From Martelella sp. AD-3 (GTDB lineage: Bacteria; Pseudomonadota; Alphaproteobacteria; Rhizobiales; Rhizobiaceae), in the NCBI RefSeq assembly GCF_001578105.1, contig NZ_CP014275.1, positions 2,418,001-2,482,000 on the forward strand: a stretch of 64,000 nt of DNA, given 5' to 3'. Shown piece after piece: positions 27,518 through 36,718 of this stretch. A program made the translations under genes and the position numbers. Under the pieces are notes generated by a model. It did not search any database. It had not been told where the DNA came from and saw only the letters and a list, made by a program, of their open reading frames with translations. Position 1 is the first letter of the stretch; every line of letters begins with the position of its first letter.

Positions 27518-28009
27518 CTATTCGTCAAAGTCCGGCGGGACATGGCTGTCGACGCCGATCAGGACGACCTCGTTCTCGACATCGCGCACGCCCTTGACCG
27601 AAAGCACCAGGGTCTCGAGTCTCAGTCGCTCGGGCTCGGTCTCCACTTCGCCGCTCAGCATCGCCACCCCGTCGCGGACCGTCACGGTGATCAGGTCGGC
27701 ATTGAAACGATCATCTTCATCGATCAGCCGGGTGATGACGTCCGAGAGACCGTCATCGTCGACCGTCGTGTCCTCCGGCTCTGGCGCAAGACGCTGGGCG
27801 GTGTGGACGGCGGTATCCTCGGAGACTTGCGCGCCCGGCGTTTCGCGCCGGTCCAGATTGGCGGGATTGGCGCCATAGGGCGCATTGCGCGCGCCATGCC
27901 TGTTTTCCTCATCCGAATACGGCCATCCGTCATCGAGATTGCGGTCCTCGTAGTCGCGATAATCCTCCTCGCGCGGCGTTTCATGCGGCTTCATCTTCGA
28001 ACCAGCCAT
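27518..28009 (-). CDS. BON-domain protein
   Basis: 163 residues from the ATG at 28009, preceded by GGAGAAACACC. The first 80 residues are highly charged and probably disordered (Asp/Glu/Arg/Asn-rich). The BON domain is at about residues 85-155: VITRLIDEDDRFNADLI, VRDGVAMLSGEVET and VKGVRDVENEV. There is no signal peptide. BON domains bind membranes or polysaccharide and often belong to stress-induced proteins. Confidence 0.88.
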   Translation of the reverse strand: MAGSKMKPHETPREEDYRDYEDRNLDDGWPYSDEENRHGARNAPYGANPANLDRRETPGAQVSEDTAVHTAQRLAPEPEDTTVDDDGLSDVITRLIDEDDRFNADLITVTVRDGVAMLSGEVETEPERLRLETLVLSVKGVRDVENEVVLIGVDSHVPPDFDE

Positions 28010-28199
28010 GGTGTTTCTCCTTTCAGGTGTGCGTGCAGAAGAAACGGCTGGAAGCGGCAAATGTTCTCCCTTTCTTGAGGAAGAAAGTCGATCGCGTTCC
28101 AGGAAACGGCGGAACAAGCCGGGCCCGGAGCGTTTTTTGACAGAAGCAGACCAACAAAACGGGCGCCGCGCGGCGCCGAATTAGCAAAGGAGATGAAAC

Positions 28200-28931
28200 A
28201 TGCCCGAATGGCTTCATCTGCTCGCCGTCGTATCTCTTCTCGCCGGCCTTGCGTCCGCGATCATCATCGCCGTCGACGTTTTCGCAAATCCGCAGCATAT
28301 GTGGATCATGAATGTGGTCTGGCCCCTTGTCGCGCTTTTCGGCTCGCTTGCCGCGCTCTGGGCCTATTTCCGCTATGGCCGGCTCGCCACCCGCGCAGCC
28401 CATCACCACGCCATGGAACACGACGAGACGCCGCCGAACATGACAGAGACGCCTTTTTCGGTGATGGTCGGCAAGGGTGCTGCCCATTGCGGCTCGGGTT
28501 GCGCGCTCGGCGACCTGATCGCCGAATGGCTTGCCTTCCTGGTTCCCTCTGTCGCCGTCTGGTTCGGCTGGCAGACGATCTTCGCCGAGAAGATGTTTGC
28601 CGTGTGGGTCCTCGACTATATCTTCGCCTTCTCCTTCGGCGTCATCTTTCAGTATTTCACCATCAAGCCCATGCGCGGCCTGACGCCGGCTCAGGGCCTC
28701 ATTCAGGCGGCCAAGGCCGATTTCCTGTCGCTGACCTCCTGGCAGTTGGGCATGTACGGCTTCATGGCCTTTGCCCAGTTCTACCTCTTCCGCCACCTCC
28801 TCGGCGTGAAACTGGAGGTGCCGACGGTCGAATTCTGGTTCATGATGCAGATCGCCATGTGGGCCGGCTTCGCAACCGCCTATCCCGTCAACTGGTGGCT
28901 CGTTTCAAGAGGCATCAAGGAGAAAATGTAG
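28200..28931 (+). CDS. DUF4396 integral membrane protein
   Basis: 243 residues with about six hydrophobic segments. The family motif AAHCGSGCALGD (near residues 98-109) holds conserved His and Cys residues that could bind metal, and a histidine-rich loop AAHHHAMEHDE precedes it. Start ATG follows GGAGATGAAAC. Function is unknown; DUF4396 proteins may handle metal ions or copper-related copies, which I infer only from the residues. Its stop is 3 bases from the end of the convergent peptidoglycan-binding-like gene. Confidence 0.88.
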   Translation: MPEWLHLLAVVSLLAGLASAIIIAVDVFANPQHMWIMNVVWPLVALFGSLAALWAYFRYGRLATRAAHHHAMEHDETPPNMTETPFSVMVGKGAAHCGSGCALGDLIAEWLAFLVPSVAVWFGWQTIFAEKMFAVWVLDYIFAFSFGVIFQYFTIKPMRGLTPAQGLIQAAKADFLSLTSWQLGMYGFMAFAQFYLFRHLLGVKLEVPTVEFWFMMQIAMWAGFATAYPVNWWLVSRGIKEKM

Positions 28932-28934
28932 GGC

Positions 28935-29663
28935 TCAGCAGCCGCCGATGGTGGAGCGCACGATCGTGTTCAGCGCCGTATCGGTCGCCTGATCCACCAC
29001 GCCGGTCGGGGCAAAGCCGTATTGCGTCTGGAAGGCGATCACGGCGTCCCTCGTCCTTTCGTCAAAGACCGGGTCCGGATAGGCGAGAAAGAGGCCAAGC
29101 CGGTTGAGCGAGGCTTCCAGCGCCGTCACCCTTGGCAGCATGTCGCCCATCTCCAGTTCGGCAAAGATCGCCTCCGGCTCGGCAATGCAGGCCGCGTCCT
29201 CCACGGGCGTAAGCCTGAAATTTCCGCGCAGCTCGCCGCCGTCGGCATCCATGACATTGGCCAAAGCGCTGTCGATCAGTTCATTGTCCTCAAGGCGAAG
29301 GCGCTCGCTGTCGAGATGGAGAACGCCGCCATCGGCGAGCGTCAGATAGGCATTGCCGCCGTCGCAGTCGATGCTGCAATGGATTTCATCGCCGCCCGAA
29401 CAGCCGGCAATCGTGCCGAAGCGCTCGTTCGGCACGTCCCAGTAGCTGAGGCTCAGCGTCAACAGATAGGGAGCGCTGTCCTCGAAATCCGACGGATCGA
29501 GCCTCAGCATCATCGAACGGATTTCGCTGTCGCCGCGTTCGAAGGCAAGCCCATAGCAGGTTCCGCTGATGGCCTCGGCTGTATCCTGCTGGGAAAAAGC
29601 CACTGACGACGGTACAAGAAAAGACGTAAGAACAATCGCTTGCAGTATTTTTCTCATGTTCAT
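28935..29663 (-). CDS. Exported protein with C-terminal peptidoglycan-binding-like domain
   Basis: 242 residues with a clear signal peptide (MNMRKILQAIVLTSFLVPSS, cleavage near residue 25). The middle (30-165) is a beta-rich, Asp/Glu-rich domain with four cysteines that I do not recognise. Residues 178-235 resemble a PG_binding_1 fold (LNRLGLFLAYPDPVFDERTR, AFQTQYGFAPTG). Its ATG overlaps the TGA of the large CHAT gene (ATGA), so it is the last gene of the caspase-MscS-CHAT operon and its product should act at the cell wall. Confidence 0.8.
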   Translation of the reverse strand: MNMRKILQAIVLTSFLVPSSVAFSQQDTAEAISGTCYGLAFERGDSEIRSMMLRLDPSDFEDSAPYLLTLSLSYWDVPNERFGTIAGCSGGDEIHCSIDCDGGNAYLTLADGGVLHLDSERLRLEDNELIDSALANVMDADGGELRGNFRLTPVEDAACIAEPEAIFAELEMGDMLPRVTALEASLNRLGLFLAYPDPVFDERTRDAVIAFQTQYGFAPTGVVDQATDTALNTIVRSTIGGC

Positions 29664-32600
29664 CGCCAGTTCCCCATCAGCATGAAGGGCGCCCAGAAGA
29701 TCGGATGATCGAAATCATAGGTGATCGGCGAACCCGGCTCGGCGGGAAGCCCGAGGCGGCCCGCCGTCTGGAAGACGACGCTTTCCCTGTCGAGCACATC
29801 GCGATCGCCGATCCGGCGCTGGATGAATTCGCGCTGGGCGGTCGCCAGCGCCTCGGCCTTCGACAGGCCGCCGAATTCCCGCAGTTCGTAGAAACGCTGC
29901 ATGATCAGCGGCGTCGAGATGTCGAGCACCGGCCAGAGCGTTGCCAGCGTCGCCCTGGCCCCGCGCTCACCGGTGATCTTGGCAAGGCTTTCGATCTCGC
30001 GGCCGTCGGAACCCGGATTGGCGCGGCCGGTTTCGCATGCCGACCAGGTCAGAAGATCGACATTGGAGAAATCGAAATCGCCGGCCGTCCCCTTGATCTC
30101 GCTCACCGGCAGATGCTCGCCCGTGCCCAGCAGGAGGTAGGAATCGTCCTCATTGTTGCCGAGCACGAAATGCGAGGCGACATGGATCGTCCCTGCCCCG
30201 ACCGATGATGAACCGCCGATCGTGAGCGCCTCGGCAAGCGCCGCCCGGTCGAAGGCTTCGTCGAGCGCGAGAGCGCCATCCATGAATCCATATCGCTCCT
30301 CGCCGCTCAGAAGTCCGCCGAATTCCAGCGCCACGCCCGGAAGCTCGGAGAAATCGCCGACCGCGCGGGTCAGCCCCAGCCCGGCAAAAGGCGTCTCGGC
30401 CACCGCAACGCCGGTGATCTCGCTCTCGCTGCTGGTCAGGCTTGCGATATCATAGCGTTCCACCAGATATTCCGCGCCATCATAAAGCGCCTGATAGGGC
30501 AGATAGCGCAGTCGCCTGTCTTGCGAGAGCAGCAGGAGTTCGGGGTCGATACGGGCGAGATCATCCGCGACCGGTCCGACAAGAAGGTCATAAAGCACTT
30601 CGCTCTCGGCGCGCGGATCGCTGAAGAAGTCGTTGAAGCCGAGATGCAGATCGGCGAGCGCGGCGTTGAGCGTGGCTTCCGAAAACGGCTCTCCGTTCCA
30701 GCTGTCGATCGTGTAGCTCAGTTGTTCGTCCCGCGACGTCAGCAGGATATTGAGCCGGTCCGGCATGACCAGATAATGCAGCGCCACCGCATTGGTTTCC
30801 AGACCGGAGAGGATCGTGGCCTGGACGGATTGTTCGGCAAGCGGCGTCTCGCTTGCGGGCTCGCTTTCCTCCAGGTCGGCAAGCGCCGTAAAGATTGTCT
30901 CCAGCCCGGCCTCATAGGCAGCATCGGCCTCGGCGAGCTCATCGTTCAGAACATTCAGCCGCTCCTGCTCCGCCCCCGTCAGGGTGCCCGCCTCCTGCCG
31001 TGAAAGCAGGGCGTCACGTTCGCGCACATCGGCAATGGCTGGCGGCTGAAGCGCGGCAATCGCGGCCTGAAGCGCCGTCTCCGCCTCCGTCAGCGGCAAA
31101 GTCGCAAAGGCATCGCCGGCAAAGTCCAGATCGCGATCGGTAAACTGGAAGGCCTCGAAATCCTTCAACAGGCCGAGGACGAATTCGGCATCGCTCAACC
31201 GGTCCTGCTGGATGAAGAGGTCGGCGAGCCAGCGATAATTGTCGGCGATCAGGTCGCGGAAGCAGCCGCGCAGGTTCTCCGGCAGGGTCGCCAGATCGGC
31301 GCGCACGCCCTGCAGCCGGTTGATCGCCTGCTTGGCGAGCAGAACGGCAAGCGAATCCGAGCCGAGCGCAAAGGCGCGCTCGCTGGCATTGGAGAGATGG
31401 CAGACGCGGGTGAGTTCGGCCGACAGCGGCCCTTCGGAGAGCTCGCGCAACCGGTCGAGCCGGAGTTCGGCGGAAAGCGCCGTCAGCTCCATCGCCAGCG
31501 CCTGGCCATTATCGCCCGCCACCTGCAGCGCATCGCCATAGCGCCTGGCGGAGTTGACGAGGCCGATACTGGTGCCGCCGCGCGCGCGCACCGCCGCGAA
31601 GGTCTCGGCAGCTGACTGAAGGTCCGGCAGCGGCGGCGCGGCCTCGGGGTCGGCGGCGCGGATCAGCCGGAGGAAATCGGCCGCCGCCTTGTCGCCGTTC
31701 GTGGCCATCAGGCCGAGGAAGCCGACAAGCCCGTCGGGCAGCGATTGCAGGTCGCCGGGCGCCCGGCTTTCCACCAGCCTGCGGATCGTGGCGTTGCGGA
31801 TATTGCTTCCTTCGCCAGCCTCAGCCGAGCCGGTCAACGCGCCGAGTTCATAGTCCTTTGCCCGCTCCGCCCGCTCGGCAGCGCCGCGAAAATCGCCATA
31901 GGCCGCAAGAACGTCGACAAGTTCGATCGAATCCAGCGCCACAAGCCGGTCGAAGCCCACGGCAACGAGATCGGCGCCATAGCGGCCGGCGGCAAACTGC
32001 TTGGCGATTGTCCCGCAGCTTTCCCCGTCATCCTCGCAGATGCGCCCGAGCATCGCCTCGGCCTCGCCCATGGGCGTTGCGCCATCGCGTTGAGCCCGCG
32101 CCATGCGCAGATCGTAGGCAACCGCGCCGGCAACCGATTCCCGCCTGATGCTGTCGCGCTCGAAACCCTGCGGCGCGCTTTCGTAACGCTGCTTGAAAAC
32201 CCGAAGAAAATCCTCCGCCTTGTATTCGGAGAATTCCGGGAAGGCATCGAGAAGCCGCGCCAGCTTGAAGAGCGCTTCGGCGTCTCCCTTCTCGGCCGCC
32301 TTGGTCAGCCATTTCGCCCCCTCCATCGGGTCGAGCACCGCGCCGCATTCCGCGCAGAGAGAGGTCTCGGCAAGCCGCGCGGCAAAGGCGGCGGACCGGT
32401 CGGCGGCGGTCGCGATCATCATCGTTCCCGCTGTCGACAAGAGCGCCGGACTGCCCTCCATCATCCGGTTGGCAAGGAAATCGGCGATCCAGGAAGAAGA
32501 GAAGGCCCAGTCGGCATCCGGTCCGTTCTCTGAAGCTTTTCGGTCAGCGAGATCGACAAGCGCCTGATACCAGGAAAGTGCGGCCGCAATCGCCTCGGGC

Positions 32601-34516
32601 GTGGCGCCATCTGCCTGCCGCGCCAGCTGCGCCATGGCAAAGCCTTCGCCGGCTTCAGCCGCCTCCTCGAAAAGCCGACGGGCACGCTCGGTATCCTTCT
32701 CGCCGCCCTGGCCATATTCCAGCATCAGCGCCAGATGGGCGGCTGCGTAGGGGGCGCCCTTGGCGGCGGCATCTTCCAGCAGGCGGCGCGCGGCGGCGGC
32801 GGATTTGCCGTGGATGGTCGCGCCCTGCAGCATTCGCTCGGCAAGGAGATATTCAAAGGCCGGGCCGGAGATCACCGTCAGCGCCTCGAAAGCCTCCGGA
32901 TGCGCGAGAACGACATTGGCGATGCGGCTTGTTTCCTCGCGGTCCGATACGGTCAGCACCAGTCCGTAATCCGACGTCGTGAACATGCCGAGCGGCATGG
33001 CGAAAACCTGTTCCTCGCGCATCTGGCTCTGCCGCTGCGCTGCCTCGACCGTGAAGGCGACGGCGGCCTCCGCCGTCTCCATAGCGGCATAATAGTCCGG
33101 AGCGCCCCATGCCGCACCGTCCTCTCCCATCAGTTCGGCCAGGGCCCTGGCGCGCTGGTCGCCGCCCGGCGCAAAGGCCACCTTCTCGGAAAGAAGCGTG
33201 AGCGCCGTTTCCTCTTCAAGCGCGCTCCATTCGTCGCGCGCCGTCATCCGGTCAAAGGCCGGGCCGAGGATCTCCCGGACCCATGGCCGGTCAAGCGGCG
33301 GAAGCACGTGCGGGGGATAGAGGAAATCGAGAAGCCGGAGGCCGTCTTCATTCGCGGCGAGAACGCCTGCGTCGCTCTCGCAGGCTCTGCCCGTCACGGG
33401 CATGTCGGCGATCGCCGCGACATCGGAGACCGTCGGCGTGAACGCGCCGACGCGCGGGGCAAGGCCGAGCCGCTCGCGCATGCGGTTCCAGCCCTCCCGG
33501 CTTGCGGGGCCGAAAGCCCCGTCGAGCGCGCCGTCATAGCAACCGTGGCGCTGCATAAGCGATTGGGCGACGCGGAGATAGTCGTGGAACAGCGCACTGA
33601 AGTCGCGCTGGGCGACGCGCAGATCGCCGAGGCCAACATAGCCGTAAGCGAGGTTCTGGGTCGTCATGCCGACGATCAATGGGCAGAAGCGATCGCCGTA
33701 GCGATCGACATCGTCGGCCATCGCCGTCACCGCGCCCGGCAAGGTTTCGGCGACACGTAGCAGATTGGCGTCGGAAAGATCGAGACTGTAGCCATCGTTC
33801 TCCGAGATCCCGGCGTCATAGGCGATGTCATCTACCTTCATTCCCGTCCAGGCGGAAAACGCGGTCACCATGAACGCGTTGCGCTCATTGGCGTTCATCT
33901 CGGCAAACAGGTCTTCGGAAACGCAGGACAGACCCGAAAGCGCCTGAACCGCGCGGCCGTAGACGCTGTCGCCAAGCCCGGCGCGGCCGGAAGGCGGCGC
34001 AAGACCGTTATTGCTGCGGATGCTGGCGATCACCTCCGCAGCGTCAACCTCATAGGCATCGCGCGTATCGTCGGCATAGCGGAAATGCAGCGCAGCGTAA
34101 CAGTCGCAATCATCAATCCGGATATAGAACGAACTGACGATCTCGCCGCTCGCGGGATTGCGGATTGAAACACTACATTCGCTTTCCGACACAAGACGTT
34201 GATCAGCCTCGCCAAACCCGTATTTTCTCCAGTTCGAAACGCGCTCGTCGACGAGCGCGGCGCAATCACCATAGCTGTCCTGGATCAGGCGCAGATTGCC
34301 TTTGACGGGGCCAAGGGCGAAACGGCGGTCGACGCCGTCAGCGTCGAATGCGCCTCCATCCGGCAGCACGGCATGGATGTCGTAGGGCACGCCGTTGCGG
34401 TAGAGCTCAAGGGCCGCCGCCGGGGCCGCAGCAAAGAAGGGGGCGAACGCCAGCAAGGCCGCGACCGCGGCCGCACCCCCCCGTCCAGATTCTGCCCGCG
34501 ATCCCCGTTTGTGCAT
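29660..34516 (-). CDS. Giant exported Sel1-repeat/CHAT-domain protease
   Basis: 1618 residues from the ATG at 34516 (an in-frame ATG at 34552 would add 12). N-terminal export signal with an Arg-rich start and a long Ala-rich hydrophobic core. Residues about 325-365 contain a peptidoglycan-binding-like segment (GCYDGALDGAFGPASREG). Sel1-type repeats are visible around 590-650 and 740-770 (AAHLALMLEYGQGG, AKWLTKAAEKGDAEAL), then a long helical, probably TPR-like region. The C-terminal CHAT peptidase domain keeps its His (HVASH, about 1449) and Cys (WSACETG, about 1494). It is third in the operon. Substrate and trigger are unknown; protease activity is predicted. Confidence 0.88.
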   Translation of the reverse strand: MHKRGSRAESGRGGAAAVAALLAFAPFFAAAPAAALELYRNGVPYDIHAVLPDGGAFDADGVDRRFALGPVKGNLRLIQDSYGDCAALVDERVSNWRKYGFGEADQRLVSESECSVSIRNPASGEIVSSFYIRIDDCDCYAALHFRYADDTRDAYEVDAAEVIASIRSNNGLAPPSGRAGLGDSVYGRAVQALSGLSCVSEDLFAEMNANERNAFMVTAFSAWTGMKVDDIAYDAGISENDGYSLDLSDANLLRVAETLPGAVTAMADDVDRYGDRFCPLIVGMTTQNLAYGYVGLGDLRVAQRDFSALFHDYLRVAQSLMQRHGCYDGALDGAFGPASREGWNRMRERLGLAPRVGAFTPTVSDVAAIADMPVTGRACESDAGVLAANEDGLRLLDFLYPPHVLPPLDRPWVREILGPAFDRMTARDEWSALEEETALTLLSEKVAFAPGGDQRARALAELMGEDGAAWGAPDYYAAMETAEAAVAFTVEAAQRQSQMREEQVFAMPLGMFTTSDYGLVLTVSDREETSRIANVVLAHPEAFEALTVISGPAFEYLLAERMLQGATIHGKSAAAARRLLEDAAAKGAPYAAAHLALMLEYGQGGEKDTERARRLFEEAAEAGEGFAMAQLARQADGATPEAIAAALSWYQALVDLADRKASENGPDADWAFSSSWIADFLANRMMEGSPALLSTAGTMMIATAADRSAAFAARLAETSLCAECGAVLDPMEGAKWLTKAAEKGDAEALFKLARLLDAFPEFSEYKAEDFLRVFKQRYESAPQGFERDSIRRESVAGAVAYDLRMARAQRDGATPMGEAEAMLGRICEDDGESCGTIAKQFAAGRYGADLVAVGFDRLVALDSIELVDVLAAYGDFRGAAERAERAKDYELGALTGSAEAGEGSNIRNATIRRLVESRAPGDLQSLPDGLVGFLGLMATNGDKAAADFLRLIRAADPEAAPPLPDLQSAAETFAAVRARGGTSIGLVNSARRYGDALQVAGDNGQALAMELTALSAELRLDRLRELSEGPLSAELTRVCHLSNASERAFALGSDSLAVLLAKQAINRLQGVRADLATLPENLRGCFRDLIADNYRWLADLFIQQDRLSDAEFVLGLLKDFEAFQFTDRDLDFAGDAFATLPLTEAETALQAAIAALQPPAIADVRERDALLSRQEAGTLTGAEQERLNVLNDELAEADAAYEAGLETIFTALADLEESEPASETPLAEQSVQATILSGLETNAVALHYLVMPDRLNILLTSRDEQLSYTIDSWNGEPFSEATLNAALADLHLGFNDFFSDPRAESEVLYDLLVGPVADDLARIDPELLLLSQDRRLRYLPYQALYDGAEYLVERYDIASLTSSESEITGVAVAETPFAGLGLTRAVGDFSELPGVALEFGGLLSGEERYGFMDGALALDEAFDRAALAEALTIGGSSSVGAGTIHVASHFVLGNNEDDSYLLLGTGEHLPVSEIKGTAGDFDFSNVDLLTWSACETGRANPGSDGREIESLAKITGERGARATLATLWPVLDISTPLIMQRFYELREFGGLSKAEALATAQREFIQRRIGDRDVLDRESVVFQTAGRLGLPAEPGSPITYDFDHPIFWAPFMLMGNWR

Positions 34517-34612
34517 CCCGTCCCGTCCCCCGTCTCTTCTGACAAATGCCAAGTTTATCTTGCCATCGGCCCTTGCGGTTGAAAACCTCCGAATACAACC
34601 GCGTCCGCCTTT

Positions 34613-36718
34613 TCAAGCGCCCTCATCACCGGATCGCCCGGTCTTTTGCTCCGGCGCTGACGGCACGCCGTCACGCCGCGTATAGGAAAAATCGGGCTCG
34701 GCCCTGAGCCGCACCTCGCGCGGCGCGATCGAGATGCCCGCCTCGCGAAACATGCGTCTGACGGCATCGTAAACGACCGCGCGCAGGGCAAACTGGGTTC
34801 CGGGCCGGCACTTGTAGACGATGCGCAGAACCATGGCGCTGTCGTCGATCATGACGATGCCGGCATTTTCGAGCGGCGCGACAAGGTTCCGACCATGAAC
34901 GGGATCGGCTAGAAACGCATCATTCAACGCCCTGAAGCGCGGCTCCAGCCCGTCGAGATCGGTTTCGAGCGGCAGTCGGAATTCCAGCCACATCGCCGCC
35001 CAGTCGCGCGACTTGTTGGCGATGGTGCGGATCTCGCCGAAGGGAACAGTGTGGATGGCGCCGAGCGGATGGCGGATCTGGACCGATCGGATGCCGGCCC
35101 GCTCGACCGTGCCGCTGGCGACCCCGACATCGACGAGATCGCCGACGCGAAAGGCGTCGTCGACCAGGAAGAAGATGCCGGAAATGACGTCCTTCACCAG
35201 CGTCTGGCTGCCCATGCCGATGGCGATGCCGACAATGCCGGCCCCGGCCAGAAGCGGCAGCACGTCAATGCCGAGCGCCGAGATCGCGATGATCGACGCG
35301 ATCGACGCGATCGTGATCAGCAAGGTGTTGCGCACGAGCGGCAGAACGGTGGCGACGCGGCTTTGGCGCAACGCCTTTTCTGCCTCGTCCGTCCCTTCAG
35401 CATAGGCCGCCTTCAACAGCATGCGCTGCGAGCCGATCAGCACCAGGTGCCAGCCGACATAGGCGAGCACCAGCGTGACGAGGAGCTGCGTCAGCGAGGG
35501 CATGATCGCCGTGATACGCGCATTGGAAAGGCCCTGCCAGGGGCCGCTCCACAGGCGGATGAGCGCCAGCAGCGCCACAAGCACGGCGGCCGCCTGCCCG
35601 AGACGGGCAAAGAACTGCGCGAAGGTCGGTACATCATGAGGCAACGCCATCTGCGGCTCCGCCTCAAGCGCTGCCCGCCGCCGGGCGCGGTCGCGCGCAT
35701 CCGCCCGCGCCGCCCAGTCATCCATCAGCAGGCAGCCGATGGCGAGTGCCAGAATGATCATGAAGCCCAGGACGGCCAGCGTTCCCGCCTGTGGCCGGTT
35801 GAGCAGCAGGAGCAGCGACGTGCCGAACCAGGAGAGGCAGATGTAGAAGATCGCGAAGAGATGCCAGACCGTGCTCAGCGATTTCCAGCCAAGCCCGCGG
35901 CTGCGCCCGGCCGGATCGGTGGCAAGGATCGCCGCCACGGAGAAACGGTTGGTCAGGCAGGCGATGATCAAGAGCAGCGTGACCACCGAGCGCGAGAACA
36001 GCGAGAGCGTCAGCGTCTCGTCGACCGGCATGCCTGCCTGCCTCAGGAGCGAGGTTGTGGCAAGAAAGAAGATCGCCAGCGCGAAAATGCCGACGGACTG
36101 CCAGTAGAGCCTTCCGGCGGCCGGATCGGAAAGCGCCACGATCCTCAGATCGGCGCGTCCGGGCGAGAGCGGAATACGGGCCAGAAGCGCGAAGCCGCGG
36201 ATCGCGAAGAAGGCCGTCAGATAGGTGACGACGAAAAGCTGCGCGCCGGGATCGGCCTGAACGCTCATCAGAAGCGGCCAACCGCCGACCATGGCGAAGA
36301 TCAGGAGACCGGCAAGGTCGACGGCCACATGGATGATCCGCTGGACAAGGCTCTTCGGATCAAACCCGGCCCTAAATCGGCGGAAGATCGCCCTGAACAC
36401 GGCTTCGGCAACGGCGCCGATGCCGAGACAGAGGATGATCCGCAGGATGACCGCGCCGAGACTGAAGCCGTCCTCGCTTAGCCCATGCAGGAAACCGGAA
36501 ACCTCGGCGGGGAAATCATCAAGCCCGAGCATCAGCGCCTCGAGCCGTTCGGCCGCCGCCGTCGCATTGTCGGCAAAGAAGGAAAGCACGGCCCCCAGCC
36601 GCTCGATCGGCGACAGCTTTTCCGGCGCGCCGACGACCTCCTGAGCAAGAGCCAGACGCGGCAGCGCAAGGATGGCGAAGGCAAACGCGGAGAGCCGCAC
36701 GGGTCTTTCTGTCTTCAC
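34613..36718 (-). CDS. MscS-family mechanosensitive channel with large N-terminal region
   Basis: 701 residues with a GTG start at 36718 that overlaps the caspase stop (GTGA); frames reaching further upstream only shadow the caspase gene. A signal peptide (KTERPVRLSAFAFAILALP) is followed by a periplasmic coil and about ten transmembrane segments. The pore/MscS core is near residues 480-600: AGAGIVGIAIGMGSQTLV, VISGIFFLVDDAFRVGD and VERAGIRSVQIR. Such channels open on membrane tension or bind ligands. Coupling to caspase and CHAT genes is unusual and suggests that it senses or relieves envelope stress for the system. Confidence 0.9.
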   Translation of the reverse strand: MKTERPVRLSAFAFAILALPRLALAQEVVGAPEKLSPIERLGAVLSFFADNATAAAERLEALMLGLDDFPAEVSGFLHGLSEDGFSLGAVILRIILCLGIGAVAEAVFRAIFRRFRAGFDPKSLVQRIIHVAVDLAGLLIFAMVGGWPLLMSVQADPGAQLFVVTYLTAFFAIRGFALLARIPLSPGRADLRIVALSDPAAGRLYWQSVGIFALAIFFLATTSLLRQAGMPVDETLTLSLFSRSVVTLLLIIACLTNRFSVAAILATDPAGRSRGLGWKSLSTVWHLFAIFYICLSWFGTSLLLLLNRPQAGTLAVLGFMIILALAIGCLLMDDWAARADARDRARRRAALEAEPQMALPHDVPTFAQFFARLGQAAAVLVALLALIRLWSGPWQGLSNARITAIMPSLTQLLVTLVLAYVGWHLVLIGSQRMLLKAAYAEGTDEAEKALRQSRVATVLPLVRNTLLITIASIASIIAISALGIDVLPLLAGAGIVGIAIGMGSQTLVKDVISGIFFLVDDAFRVGDLVDVGVASGTVERAGIRSVQIRHPLGAIHTVPFGEIRTIANKSRDWAAMWLEFRLPLETDLDGLEPRFRALNDAFLADPVHGRNLVAPLENAGIVMIDDSAMVLRIVYKCRPGTQFALRAVVYDAVRRMFREAGISIAPREVRLRAEPDFSYTRRDGVPSAPEQKTGRSGDEGA

